From positions 186,001 to 250,000 of the forward strand of contig JADJXP010000002.1 of assembly GCA_016715795.1 (NCBI GenBank): a stretch of 64,000 nucleotides of DNA, written 5' to 3'. Every line of letters begins with the position of its first letter. Positions within the stretch are counted from its first letter, which is position 1. This DNA is from Chloracidobacterium sp. Its GTDB lineage: Bacteria > Acidobacteriota > Blastocatellia > Pyrinomonadales > Pyrinomonadaceae. Below the pieces are notes generated by a model. That model was given only the letters and a program-made list of their open reading frames with translations. It was not told where the DNA came from and did no database searches. The position numbers were made by a program, and so were the translations under genes. Positions 22,931 through 35,587 of the stretch are shown one piece after another.

Positions 22931-24775
22931 CTATGCTGGCGGCCCTTCCTCCGTCGGTCGATCATTCAGTTTCGAATGGCTGTAGCTATACAGGAAATAC
23001 ACAACCAGCCCGATCACGAGCCAGATGCCGAAGCGGAACCAGTTTGTCCAGCCGAGTTCGGTCATTAGATACGTGCAGCACATCACGCCGAGCACCGGTA
23101 TGAGCGTCAGGCGTTTGACGAAGCAGAGCACGGCCATGACGAGCGTGAATACCGCAAAAACGAAGTAGGGAATTCGGTGCATAAAGACCGCGCCGGCCGT
23201 CTCGATGCCGGCCTTTATGTCGTGAGCCGACGGCGTGAAGTCCGTAAAGAACGAGCGCACGGCGTCGCCATTGACATACATCACGATTCCCCAGCCGATA
23301 ATGAAGAGCGCGGGCCCGATGAGCATCGAATTGATGTAGGGCACAAAGCGCTTTTGCCCGGCAAATTCCTTGTCCTTGACCATCACGCCTGCGCAGACGA
23401 TGACGAACGCGAAGAGCGTGCCGATCACCGACAGGTCGGTTACCTCGGTCAGGTTCATAAAGAGCGCGGGAACGGCGACGAGCACGCCGGTGAGGATAGT
23501 AGAGAACCAAGGCGTGCGAAATCGCGGGTGAATTGACGAGAATATCTTTGGCAGCAGCCCGTCGCGGCTCATCGCCATCCACAATCGCGGCTGGCCAAGT
23601 TGGAAAACGAGCAGCACGGTCGCGATCGCGATGATCGCCGAGACGGCAATGATGCCCGCGACCCATGGGATATTTACGCCCTCGGGGCCAAAAACGAACG
23701 CCAGCGGATCGCCCACGGCGAGCTTTGTATAGCTGACCATGCCGGTCAGCACGAGTGCGAGCAGCACGTATAAAACGGTGCAGATCACGAGCGAATAGAT
23801 CATGCCGCGCGGCAGCGTCTTATATGGGTCCTTGCATTCCTCGGCCGTTGTTGACAGGGCATCAAAGCCGATATAGGCAAAGAAAACCGCTGCCACGCCG
23901 CTCATTACGCCGGAGAATCCGTTTGGCATAAAGGGCGACCAGTTGTCGGTCTTTACATAGAAGGCGCCGAGGCCGATCACGAGCAGGATGATCGCGAGCT
24001 TGACGGCGACCATGATGTTCGACGCCATTTTTGATTCGCGGATGCCCACATAAACGAGGCAAGTGATCAGCACGACGATGCCAAGAGCCGGCAGGTCGGC
24101 AATGATCGGCAGGCCACCGATGGTCGGTGCGCCAAGATACGCTTCAAAGGCGTCGAGCTTGCCGCATGATACGGCGGCCTCAGCCGCCTCGCAGCCTGCA
24201 CGAAGCGATTCGACGGTCGCGCCGCCACCCGTCATCGCGGACGTAACGGCATTGAATCCGTCATACGCCGTGCGAAAATCCATCGTCCAATTCAGCGGAA
24301 TGTGAATGCCGTTCGCGGCCATCAGGCTTGTAAAATAGTCGCTCCACGATATGGCGACAGCGATATTGCCGATGGCGTATTCCACGAGCAGGTCCCAGCC
24401 GATGATCCACGCCAGCAGCTCGCCAAATGAGGCGTAGGCATACGTGTATGCCGAGCCCGCGATAGGTATCTTTGACGCGAACTCGGCATAGCACAGCGCC
24501 GCAAAGCCGCACGCGATCGCCGCAAAGATGAACAGCAAGATCACCGCCGGCCCGCCGCGATTCGCCGCGTTGCCGACCATCGCAAAGATACCGGCACCGA
24601 CGATCGCCGCAATACCGAGCATCGTCAGGTCAAACGTCCCCAACGAACGCCTCAGCCCCGTCACGCCTTCGCCCGCAGGCTGGCCCGGCACAAGCTGCTC
24701 ATGATCGCCAAAGCCGACCGCCGCGTCAGCCTGTATCTGTGCAATCGACTTCTTCCGAAAAAGGGAACTTGCCAT
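22931..24775 (-). CDS. APC-superfamily amino-acid permease
   Basis: A 614-residue transporter with about 13 hydrophobic segments. Typical parts are LTMLGIAAIVGAGIFAMVG in the first helix, CYAEFASKIPIAGSAYTYAY, FFAYIGFDALSTTAEECKDP and QPRLWMAMSRDGLLPKIFSS, as in cationic amino-acid transporters (CAT/YfnA group). ATG 24775 is chosen because GGAGAGAAAGT precedes it and upstream residues are not conserved. Substrate is probably a basic or neutral amino acid, but this is not determined by sequence. Confidence 0.9.
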   Translation of the reverse strand: MASSLFRKKSIAQIQADAAVGFGDHEQLVPGQPAGEGVTGLRRSLGTFDLTMLGIAAIVGAGIFAMVGNAANRGGPAVILLFIFAAIACGFAALCYAEFASKIPIAGSAYTYAYASFGELLAWIIGWDLLVEYAIGNIAVAISWSDYFTSLMAANGIHIPLNWTMDFRTAYDGFNAVTSAMTGGGATVESLRAGCEAAEAAVSCGKLDAFEAYLGAPTIGGLPIIADLPALGIVVLITCLVYVGIRESKMASNIMVAVKLAIILLVIGLGAFYVKTDNWSPFMPNGFSGVMSGVAAVFFAYIGFDALSTTAEECKDPYKTLPRGMIYSLVICTVLYVLLALVLTGMVSYTKLAVGDPLAFVFGPEGVNIPWVAGIIAVSAIIAIATVLLVFQLGQPRLWMAMSRDGLLPKIFSSIHPRFRTPWFSTILTGVLVAVPALFMNLTEVTDLSVIGTLFAFVIVCAGVMVKDKEFAGQKRFVPYINSMLIGPALFIIGWGIVMYVNGDAVRSFFTDFTPSAHDIKAGIETAGAVFMHRIPYFVFAVFTLVMAVLCFVKRLTLIPVLGVMCCTYLMTELGWTNWFRFGIWLVIGLVVYFLYSYSHSKLNDRPTEEGPPA

Positions 24776-24912
24776 ACTTTCTCTCCGTTGCCGCGTTAAA
24801 TTTTGGAACTGTTGAACAGGCGAATTTTGAAGCAAAACGCGGAAATATGCAAACGCAACACCGTTGGGCGACGTTCTTGTTCGTGTTACAGTCCGATCAG
24901 AGTTCAAAATGA

Positions 24913-24941
24913 TTGACAAACCCAAGCGGTTGGGTTATCTT
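24913..24941 (+). promoter_or_regulatory. Promoter with embedded palindromic operator for DUF4160/DUF2442 pair
   Basis: TTGACA (24913-24918) and TATCTT (24936-24941) are spaced 17 bp. The spacer is filled by AACCCAA-gcgg-TTGGGTT, a perfect 7-bp inverted repeat, an ideal place for an autorepressor. Confidence 0.72.
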
Positions 24942-24973
24942 CATGCAAGAGCGAAGTGTTTCGGAGGCGGGGC

Positions 24974-25231
24974 ATGAGTTCAATAAGAAAGGGCGGATTT
25001 CGTTTCTTTGTCTATTCTAACGATCATGATCCGCCACACGTTGATGTGCGAAAGGGCAAAGGAAAGATGAAGATCTATCTCAGCGTCGGCACCGGCATGC
25101 CGAAGATGGGGCCGAGGAACCGGTTCTTTAATGATGCCGATGCCCGACGGGCGTTTGAGCTTTGCTGCGAAGCTCACGGGGAGATGGTGGCACTGTGGGA
25201 GAAGGTCCATGGCAAGAAACAAAGCGAGTAA
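24974..25231 (+). CDS. DUF4160 protein, partner in toxin-antitoxin-like pair
   Basis: An 85-residue DUF4160 protein: FRFFVYSNDHDPPHVDVRKG contains the conserved HDPPH(V/I)HV-like segment, and KIYLSVGTGMPKMGPRNRFF follows. DUF4160 proteins usually precede a DUF2442 gene and are regarded as candidate toxin or regulator. GGAGG six bases before ATG 24974 fixes the start. It overlaps the DUF2442 gene by 23 bp. Confidence 0.82.
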   Translation: MSSIRKGGFRFFVYSNDHDPPHVDVRKGKGKMKIYLSVGTGMPKMGPRNRFFNDADARRAFELCCEAHGEMVALWEKVHGKKQSE

Positions 25232-25682
25232 ATTTACCTTTACCGAAGCCGAGATCAGACGGCAGCTTGATGAGTCGCGACGGCTCGGTGATAAAGAATA
25301 CAGGAACGAACGCGGTGCCTCGCGATATAGCTACGATGCCCGTTCGCGCGAGATCAGGCTCGATTTTGCCGACGGGTTTGCTCTATTATTTCCGGCGTCG
25401 CATATCAAGGAGCTTCGCAGCGTGGCCGATGCCGACATTGCGGGTGGAAAGCTGACTCCGTTGGGTGACGCTATCCATTGGGACGCCCTTGACGCTCATT
25501 ATACTGTGAGCGGCCTACTGGCAGGGCGTTTCGGAACAAGGGAATGGATGAAAGAGATCGGCCGAAAAGGTGGCAAACAGACCTCAGCGGCGAAGGCCGA
25601 CGCCGCCAGGCGAAACGGAGCTAAAGGCGGACGTCCACCAACATTAAGCGGACTCGATGAGCGTGCGAGCCGCCGGAGCTAA
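25209..25682 (+). CDS. DUF2442 protein, partner of DUF4160
   Basis: A 157-residue protein. The DUF2442 core is RSREIRLDFADGFALLFPAS followed by HIKELRSVADADIAGGKLTP and DAIHWDALDAHYTVSGLLAG. A basic Lys/Arg/Ala-rich tail (GRKGGKQTSAAKADAARR) resembles other chromosomal versions and could bind nucleic acid. The order DUF4160-DUF2442 with overlapping frames suggests coupled synthesis. Start ATG 25209 (MARNKASK) is taken; an earlier ATG has no similarity. Confidence 0.82.
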   Translation: MARNKASKFTFTEAEIRRQLDESRRLGDKEYRNERGASRYSYDARSREIRLDFADGFALLFPASHIKELRSVADADIAGGKLTPLGDAIHWDALDAHYTVSGLLAGRFGTREWMKEIGRKGGKQTSAAKADAARRNGAKGGRPPTLSGLDERASRRS

Positions 25683-25686
25683 TACG

Positions 25687-25959
25687 ATGGACTGGAAGAT
25701 ATTTGGAACTGCATTCATCACCTTGTTTCTGGCTGAGCTCGGCGATAAGACGCAGCTTGCGGTGATCACGATGTCGGCTAACACCGATTCGAAGCTGTCG
25801 GTCTTTATCGGCGCGAGTCTTGCTCTGATCGCGGTAACGGCGCTTGGCGTCCTGTTGGGCGGCGTGCTGACACAGTTTGTCCCGACGGAATGGCTGCAGC
25901 GGATCGTAGCTGTCGCATTTATCGCGATCGGCGTGCTGATGCTGTTAGGCAAGCTCTAA
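25687..25959 (+). CDS. Half-size UPF0016/GDT1-family membrane transporter
   Basis: A 90-residue membrane protein with three hydrophobic segments and the family motif ELGDKTQ (E-x-G-D-K-T). Full-length relatives (Gdt1, TMEM165, MneA) have two such repeats and move Mn2+ or Ca2+. Here only one unit is present and no second one is adjacent, so it may act as a homodimer. It begins only 4 bp after the DUF2442 stop but is functionally unrelated. Confidence 0.85.
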   Translation: MDWKIFGTAFITLFLAELGDKTQLAVITMSANTDSKLSVFIGASLALIAVTALGVLLGGVLTQFVPTEWLQRIVAVAFIAIGVLMLLGKL

Positions 25960-25963
25960 CCTC

Positions 25964-26071
25964 TTCTCCGCGTCCCTCTGCGTCTTCCCTCTGCGTCCTC
26001 TGCGTGGAATCTTCCGCACAAGAGGTTCCACGCAGAGGACGCAGAGGGAAGACGCAGAGGGACGCGGAGAA
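25964..26071. repeat. Perfect 46-bp inverted repeat (family D)
   Basis: Left arm 25964-26009 and right arm 26026-26071 are exact reverse complements made of CTCTGCGTC-type units, around 16 unpaired bases. It lies between convergent genes. Confidence 0.92.
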
Positions 26072-26100
26072 AAAAAGGGGCGGCCCGTGTGGGCCGCCCC
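26070..26100 (-). terminator. Rho-independent terminator of the Pro-Thr surface protein gene
   Basis: GGGGCGGCCC-gtgt-GGGCCGCCCC (26077-26100) forms a 10-bp stem. On the minus strand it is followed by seven T residues, so it ends the leftward gene. Confidence 0.85.
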
Positions 26101-26140
26101 AAATTACAAGGGAGCAACTTCAATTACGAGCCTGCCTGGG

Positions 26141-30679
<4,539 letters not shown>

Positions 30680-30973
30680 AATAAGGGGATCGACAAGCGG
30701 GGTTCACGAATAGAACTTCACTTTTCGCGGTATGGATTCCGTGCGGAGCGCGTATTTTTGGCAGGTAAAGCAGGGAGATCAGCCGCCGGTCAGCAGCCAG
30801 ATGAAAAGTCTAGCAGGACATGCAAAACAATGTCAAACATTATTTACCAATCAGAATTCACCACCGAGACACAGCGAGCACTGAGATTTATAGAAATGAG
30901 ATCGGCTGACTGCTTCAGACCGACCTGATTAGTCTTCGCTGTGTCCTCTGTGCCTCCGTGGTGAATTTTCTTC
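30680..30973. repeat. Intergenic region with imperfect family D-like inverted repeat
   Basis: 30853-30970 contains attcaccaccgagacacagcgagc facing cgctgtgtcctctgtgcctccgtggtgaattt; it ends at the MsrA stop and may serve as its terminator. The promoter for the giant surface protein must lie at about 30690-30850; no clear boxes are seen. Confidence 0.65.
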
Positions 30974-31513
30974 CTATCGCTTCAACCGCGATGCAAATTT
31001 CTGCCGAAATTTTGCCAGCTTCGGTGCGACCACGGCCATGCAGTAGGGCTGATTTGGATTGTTGGTGAAGTACTCCTGATGATAGTCCTCGGCGGGCCAG
31101 AACTTATCAAACGCCGTCACCTCGGTCACGATCGGAGCGTCGTAGAGCCCCAATGCCGTGATCTCGGCGATGATCTCGTGCGCCGTCTCGCGCTGTTGGT
31201 GCGTGTGATAAAAGATGGCGGAGCGATACGACGTGCCGATGTCCATTCCCTGGCGGTTCAACTGCGTCGGGTCGTGGACCGTGAAATAGACGCGCAGCAG
31301 GTCGGCATAGGTTAATTCGTTCGGATCAAATCTGATCTGCACGGCCTCAGCGTGCCCCGTCGTCTCGCTGCAAACCGCCTGATACGTCGGCTCCTCAGTA
31401 TTCCCGCCCGAATATCCCGACACCACATCCTCAACGCCCCGCAGGTCGTCAAACACAGCCTCAACGCACCAAAAACACCCCGCCGCAAGCGTTGCCGTCT
31501 CAAGTTCTGCCAT
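30974..31513 (-). CDS. msrA: Peptide methionine (S)-sulfoxide reductase MsrA
   Basis: A 179-residue MsrA that reduces methionine-S-sulfoxide in oxidised proteins. The active site is GCFWC in TLAAGCFWCVEAVFDDLRGV; the conserved YEAVCSETTGHAEAV-like segment (TYQAVCSETTGHAEAVQIRF) and YFTNNPNQPYCMAVVAPKL at the end are also present. Length is normal. No MsrB domain is fused. It is cytoplasmic by lack of a signal peptide. Confidence 0.95.
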   Translation of the reverse strand: MAELETATLAAGCFWCVEAVFDDLRGVEDVVSGYSGGNTEEPTYQAVCSETTGHAEAVQIRFDPNELTYADLLRVYFTVHDPTQLNRQGMDIGTSYRSAIFYHTHQQRETAHEIIAEITALGLYDAPIVTEVTAFDKFWPAEDYHQEYFTNNPNQPYCMAVVAPKLAKFRQKFASRLKR

Positions 31514-31522
31514 AATTTAAAC

Positions 31523-31957
31523 TTACGCGAGCAAAACGACATCAAATCCCGCCTCGCCTGCGGCGTCGCCTAATCGCTTATCCGCACACACAAATGGCCG
31601 GTTGCGGGGCCGCTCATCACACCATATCAACGCGGCCGCGAGCTGGAATGCGTCCAATGCCCGGAGTCCATATGTCGCCGGAATGGATTCCGCGACGCCG
31701 AGCAATGCGTCATCAGGAACCACTTTGATCGCTTTCGCCCTAAAGTTGCTCCAATGCCTGATCGCATTTCTTTCATTCGGAAGTGCGTCGTGACTTTTCA
31801 ACCGCTCAAAAGCGCTTCGAACTTCGACAGGGGTTCCCCACCAAATAGCCGGCATCGGAAAACGACGAAATGTCATGCTGGCGGCGGGGCTAAACTCCTG
31901 AACACAGCAAAGAGGAATTATTGCGCTGGTGTCCCAAAACGCGCGTTCAGTCCTCAT
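31523..31957 (-). CDS. PIN-domain toxin
   Basis: A 144-residue PIN protein: AFWDTSAIIPLCCVQ carries the first Asp, LRALDAFQLAAALIWCDE the central acidic site, and FVCADKRLGDAAGEAGFDVV the last. The antitoxin gene lies directly upstream and overlaps by 11 bp. A ribonuclease activity is inferred from the family. Confidence 0.85.
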   Translation of the reverse strand: MRTERAFWDTSAIIPLCCVQEFSPAASMTFRRFPMPAIWWGTPVEVRSAFERLKSHDALPNERNAIRHWSNFRAKAIKVVPDDALLGVAESIPATYGLRALDAFQLAAALIWCDERPRNRPFVCADKRLGDAAGEAGFDVVLLA

Positions 31958-32246
31958 CCCTTTCCTCTCGGATGATCCTCAGCACCGTTTCCAACGGGAC
32001 ATCAGGGAGCTCATCACCTTCCCAAAAATCATCGGTCAGACCAGTCGGGTCTTGCGCAGGTCGCAGGATGCCTTTGGCGATCATTTCGCGCTCTTCGGCG
32101 TCGTAATCGTCCTCGTCATAGGTGAACGGCACGATCTTGGCGAACGGGACGTTTCGCTCGCTGACCAACACCTCGCCGCCGCGTTTGACCTCGGCGAGAT
32201 ATTTGCTGAGGCTGTTTTTCAGTTCTGCGATATTGGTCGTTTTCAT
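31947..32246 (-). CDS. Phd/YefM-type antitoxin
   Basis: A 99-residue protein with the Phd fold at the start: MKTTNIAELKNSLSKYLAEV, GGEVLVSERNVPFAKIVPF. The acidic tail (DEDDYDAEEREMIAKGIL, WEGDELPD) would wrap the toxin. It overlaps the PIN gene downstream and is presumably autoregulatory. Confidence 0.88.
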   Translation of the reverse strand: MKTTNIAELKNSLSKYLAEVKRGGEVLVSERNVPFAKIVPFTYDEDDYDAEEREMIAKGILRPAQDPTGLTDDFWEGDELPDVPLETVLRIIREERDED

Positions 32247-32353
32247 AACATGGCCATTATGGCCTACTTAGCCAAGTTGGTCAAGTTTTTCGTCAATCAC
32301 CGAAGTCCTTTCTAATTTCTCTTCGTCTCTGTGTTCTCTGTGGCAAAACTTTC

Positions 32354-33199
32354 CTACGGCCATTCGCCGCTGAATGCATAGTCGGCGCGGCCGGTGAGGA
32401 TGATCTCGTCGTCATCGCGCCAGGTGACCTCGGTGATGCCGCCCTCGGAGTGGACGTTGACCTTGCGTTCGGTCTTTAGGAGAAATGCCGACAGCACGGC
32501 GGCGCCGCTGGAGCATGTGCCTGAGGCGGCTGTTTCGCCTGCGCCGCGTTCCCAAATGCGCAGTTCGATATTCTCACGGTCCTTGACCTCGACGAATACT
32601 ACGTTTGCGCGCTCGGGAAACTTTCGGTGCGTCTCGAGCGCCTTGCCGACGCTTCGCCAATCAAAGTCAAAGCTATCGACAAACACGCACACGACGGGAT
32701 TGCCTACGTTGACGCCAGAGAATGTGTAATGCCGCCCGTCAACGCCGATGGGCTCATTGAGCACGTGTTCGCGACGAACGTCGGTCAGCACAGGTATCTC
32801 ATCGCTGGCGAATTTTGGCCTACCGATCTCGGCCCGGAACCAGAATTCAGTGTCGCCCTTACGATCGAACAGGTCGTAGTTCTTTATGCCGCTCCGAGTT
32901 TCGAGCCTCAATCTCGGCTCGACCCACGCGCCCTTTCGATAGAGATGAGCGACGGCGCATCGTGTGCCGTTGCCTGAGAATCCCGCGATCGAGCCGTCAG
33001 GATTGACGATCTCGCAAAAGAAATCCGCCGTCTTGCCGTCACGCTGTTCGACCACCGCGATACCGTCCGCACCGACGCCCGTATTGCGATTACACATCGC
33101 GACAGCAAGCTCCGGCAGGTCGATCTTCTCGCCAATGCCGCGCTCGATCACAATGTAATCGTTGCCAAAGCCGTGGTATTTTGAAAAGGGAATTGTCAC
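32354..33199 (-). CDS. DapF-fold protein lacking both catalytic cysteines
   Basis: About 281 residues from a GTG start (VTIPFSKYHGFGNDYIVIE). The fold of diaminopimelate epimerase is clear: FSKYHGFGNDYIVIE, CNRNTGVGADGI, NPDGSIAGFSGNGTR and ERGAGETAASGTCSSGAA. In true DapF the two catalytic bases are Cys in DGS....CGNG and in ERGxGxTxACGTG. Here both are Ser (FSGNG and AASGTC). It could be a Ser-dependent variant, a dehydratase/isomerase-like paralogue, or the organism's real DapF with unusual chemistry. An upstream ATG (33262) is possible but adds repeat-like sequence. Confidence 0.75.
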   Translation of the reverse strand: MTIPFSKYHGFGNDYIVIERGIGEKIDLPELAVAMCNRNTGVGADGIAVVEQRDGKTADFFCEIVNPDGSIAGFSGNGTRCAVAHLYRKGAWVEPRLRLETRSGIKNYDLFDRKGDTEFWFRAEIGRPKFASDEIPVLTDVRREHVLNEPIGVDGRHYTFSGVNVGNPVVCVFVDSFDFDWRSVGKALETHRKFPERANVVFVEVKDRENIELRIWERGAGETAASGTCSSGAAVLSAFLLKTERKVNVHSEGGITEVTWRDDDEIILTGRADYAFSGEWP

Positions 33200-33280
33200 T
33201 AGGGGTATAATATTTTTGGATAGATCGGTTTGATCCGCTCGATCTGCCCGATCCGCGTTCAAAATAGCTGGCCCAACACG

Positions 33281-33679
33281 CTACTTCGCTTTCTTGATAG
33301 TCGCTATTGTCTCCGTCGGGTGCTTGTATTCCAGCACAAAATCGACCTTATCGCCAACCGCCAGTCCGTCAAGCATCCGCTTGTCTTGAACGTAAAATTC
33401 CATCCTCATCGGCGGCATCATGCCGGGAATGTCTTCGTGATCGATCTCGATGGAGCCGAGTTTGAGATTGATCTTCGTCACCACGCCCTTCGCATCATAC
33501 TTGCCGTCCTTAGGAATGCCCGCATTCGGCGAAGCTGGGGGCATGGGCGAGGCATCAAGATTTTTCACCGGCGGCACATGCGGCGGCGGTGTAGGCTGCC
33601 CGACCTCGGCTTTTTGACACCCAAACAACGACATGCAAATCGCCAGACATATTGCGGCGAATAATATGGCCTGTTTCAT
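33281..33679 (-). CDS. CusF-like copper-binding lipoprotein
   Basis: A 132-residue lipoprotein: signal peptide MKQAILFAAICLAICMSLFG followed by lipobox Cys, a Pro-rich linker, and a CusF-type barrel (GVVTKINLKLGSIEIDHEDI, MRMEFYVQDKRMLDGLAVGD). The Met pair around GMMPPMRM with the Trp/Phe equivalents in CusF bind Cu(I)/Ag(I). It likely sits in the outer or inner membrane facing the periplasm. No efflux genes are adjacent. Confidence 0.85.
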   Translation of the reverse strand: MKQAILFAAICLAICMSLFGCQKAEVGQPTPPPHVPPVKNLDASPMPPASPNAGIPKDGKYDAKGVVTKINLKLGSIEIDHEDIPGMMPPMRMEFYVQDKRMLDGLAVGDKVDFVLEYKHPTETIATIKKAK

Positions 33680-33689
33680 ATGGATCCAG

Positions 33690-33925
33690 TATATCCTGTA
33701 CCTGAAGGGGACAACGATAATGGCCCAGGGTAAGGCCGTTGCGGCCGCAACCCTGGGTAACGGACAATAACCCGTTCCGACCCTGAAGGGGTCGTACCTA
33801 ACGCTGATGTGCGACCCCTTCAGGGTCGGGCGGATGTTTGGGCCTGTTCCTGGGGTTACACTCCCTTCGCTCGTTCCACCCCAGGCTATTACCTGTGTCG
33901 CCTTCAGCGACAGGAAGCTACTGTC
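33690..33925. repeat. Composite palindromic repeat, family C, copy 3
   Basis: Contains ctgaaggggacaacgataat, cccagggtaaggccgttgcggcc, accctgaaggggtcg facing cgaccccttcagggtcggg, cctggggttac and cgccttcagcgacagg. The same building blocks occur inside terminase copy 1 and near 17.8 kb. Its end overlaps the M28 peptidase stop. Confidence 0.82.
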
Positions 33926-35291
33926 GCTTCACGGGCGTTATCTTGAGCGTCAATCTCTCGCCGCCGCGGGTCACGGCTATTTCGACCTCGACGTCGGGCT
34001 TTAGGCTGCCGAGGGCCGCGGTGTAATCATACACGTTCTTGATCTCCTTACCGCCGAGCATGACGATCTTGTCGCCGGCCATTACACCTGCGCGCGAGGC
34101 GGGTGTATTTTCACGCACGGCGTCCACGAGCATGCCGTCTGTCGAATCGCCATAGCTCGGGATCGTGCCGAGCGAGACGCTAAAGCCCACTCGTCCGCCG
34201 GTGTTCGCGGACTTGGCGACCGCGTAGGTCGGCCGCTGCGGGTTTTGGTCGATCGAGCGTGCGATCGAGGCGACATAGCGGATGATGCTGGCCTCGCCGG
34301 CGTAATTTATCTTCTCGGCCGTATCGGTCGGCTTGTGATAGTCCAGGTGCGTGCCGGTAAAAAAGAACAGCACCGGTATCTTTTGCATATAAAACGACGC
34401 GTGGTCCGACGGGCCAAAACCGTCTTCGTTGAGCGCGAGATTAAAATGCGGCCCGGCCGCGGCAGGATTAAACGTTACTTTCGGGTTCAGCGCTATCGGG
34501 ACGATCGACTCGGGATTGACGTTCATGGATTCGACCAATCGCTTCCATTCGGTAGCGGTGCCGATGCCGCCGATGTTCAACTTTGCGTCAGAAAGCCGCC
34601 CGACCATGTCGAGATTTATCATCGCGACAGTCTTATCCAACGGAAAAACCGGATTCGCCGTGTATGCCTTTGACCCGAACAGGCCCTCTTCCTCGCCGCT
34701 AAAGCCGATAAATATGATGGTGCGTTTGTTCTTTTTCTCTTTCGCAAAAATGCGTGCCAGCTCGATCAACGCCGCCGTGCCTGAGGCGTTATCGTCGGCG
34801 CCGTGATGGATGTCGGACGAGTCGGGATTCAGGCTGCCGCTGCCTTTGCCGCCGCGGCCCAGATGGTCAAAATGCGCGCCGATGATGATGGCCTCGTTAC
34901 GCAGCACCTTGTCACGCCCGTCGAGAATGCCGACGACGTTGTAGCCGTGGATCGGCGGTTTTGCGGCCGGCGTCTCGCCCGCGGGCGTGCCGTGCGGATT
35001 GGTCGGAATGGTGAACGTATAGCTCTGCAGATACGTCCGCTTGCCATTCTGTGCCATCACGCCGGGCTTGAGCCTGAGCTTGGCAAACTGATTCTGGACG
35101 TATCCGGCCGCCGTCACGGCTCCCGGTTGGCCGGTCATGCGCCCCTCGAGCTTGTCAGACGCAAGATACTCGATCGTCTTGCGAAGGTTCGTCTCGACCG
35201 GATCGACCTTCGCGACCTTGACCGTCTGCCCAAACGCCGTCGATGCCAACAGCAGTAATACAAAAAGAATGCGTATGTTAGTGCGTTTCAT
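33918..35291 (-). CDS. M28-family zinc aminopeptidase with C-terminal PDZ domain, secreted
   Basis: About 457 residues with signal peptide (RILFVLLLLASTAFGQ). M28 metal ligands are IIGAHFDHLGRG (His), GADDNASGTAALIELA (Asp), FSGEEEGLFGSKAY (Glu pair) and INLDMVGRL (Asp), with the last His in LDYHKPTDTAEKIN. Residues about 370-450 form a PDZ domain (PASRAGVMAGDKIVMLGG). A PA-like insert (YNVVGILDGRD region) also appears. It should cleave N-terminal residues from peptides outside the cytoplasm. The ATG at 35291 begins the signal peptide; another ATG nine bases upstream is possible. Confidence 0.9.
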   Translation of the reverse strand: MKRTNIRILFVLLLLASTAFGQTVKVAKVDPVETNLRKTIEYLASDKLEGRMTGQPGAVTAAGYVQNQFAKLRLKPGVMAQNGKRTYLQSYTFTIPTNPHGTPAGETPAAKPPIHGYNVVGILDGRDKVLRNEAIIIGAHFDHLGRGGKGSGSLNPDSSDIHHGADDNASGTAALIELARIFAKEKKNKRTIIFIGFSGEEEGLFGSKAYTANPVFPLDKTVAMINLDMVGRLSDAKLNIGGIGTATEWKRLVESMNVNPESIVPIALNPKVTFNPAAAGPHFNLALNEDGFGPSDHASFYMQKIPVLFFFTGTHLDYHKPTDTAEKINYAGEASIIRYVASIARSIDQNPQRPTYAVAKSANTGGRVGFSVSLGTIPSYGDSTDGMLVDAVRENTPASRAGVMAGDKIVMLGGKEIKNVYDYTAALGSLKPDVEVEIAVTRGGERLTLKITPVKRQ

Positions 35292-35322
35292 AAGAATCAA
35301 TGTATCAAGGAACCACGTTGCA

Positions 35323-35556
35323 GAGCGTGCGTAGCACGCGACGATTCCGATAGCTACAGGTGGAGTCTCGTTTCGGGACGGAACCTGTAGATAAGGTCAG
35401 AAATCGGTCCAAGCGTGTGAAACACGCGTAATAAAATCGCCGGGCCCGCATTGTTCCGCGTGTTACACACGCTCGGCATTTTCCGCCGCTTCGATCTACA
35501 GGTTCCGCTACGCTCCACCTGTAGCTATCGTAATCGTCGCGTGCTACGCACACTCA
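35323..35556. repeat. Head-to-head pair of family A (RAYT-linked) palindromes
   Basis: Copy 1, 35323-35434: gcgtgcgtagcacgcgac, gatagctacaggtgg...acctgtag, gcgtgtgaaacacgcg. Copy 2, 35454-35556, is the inverse of it. The same blocks, in the same inverted arrangement, flank the transposase at 45.4-45.8 kb; here no transposase is present. Confidence 0.9.
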
Positions 35557-35587
35557 AGGTCGTGACGCAGGTCCACGCGTCGCCGCA

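Noticed and set aside
24776..24912. SAM or lysine riboswitch before the amino-acid permease
   Set aside because: No conserved aptamer elements were seen, only an A/T-rich leader.
25964..26071. CRISPR array
   Set aside because: The repeats are inverted or tandem without regular unique spacers, and no cas genes exist in the window.
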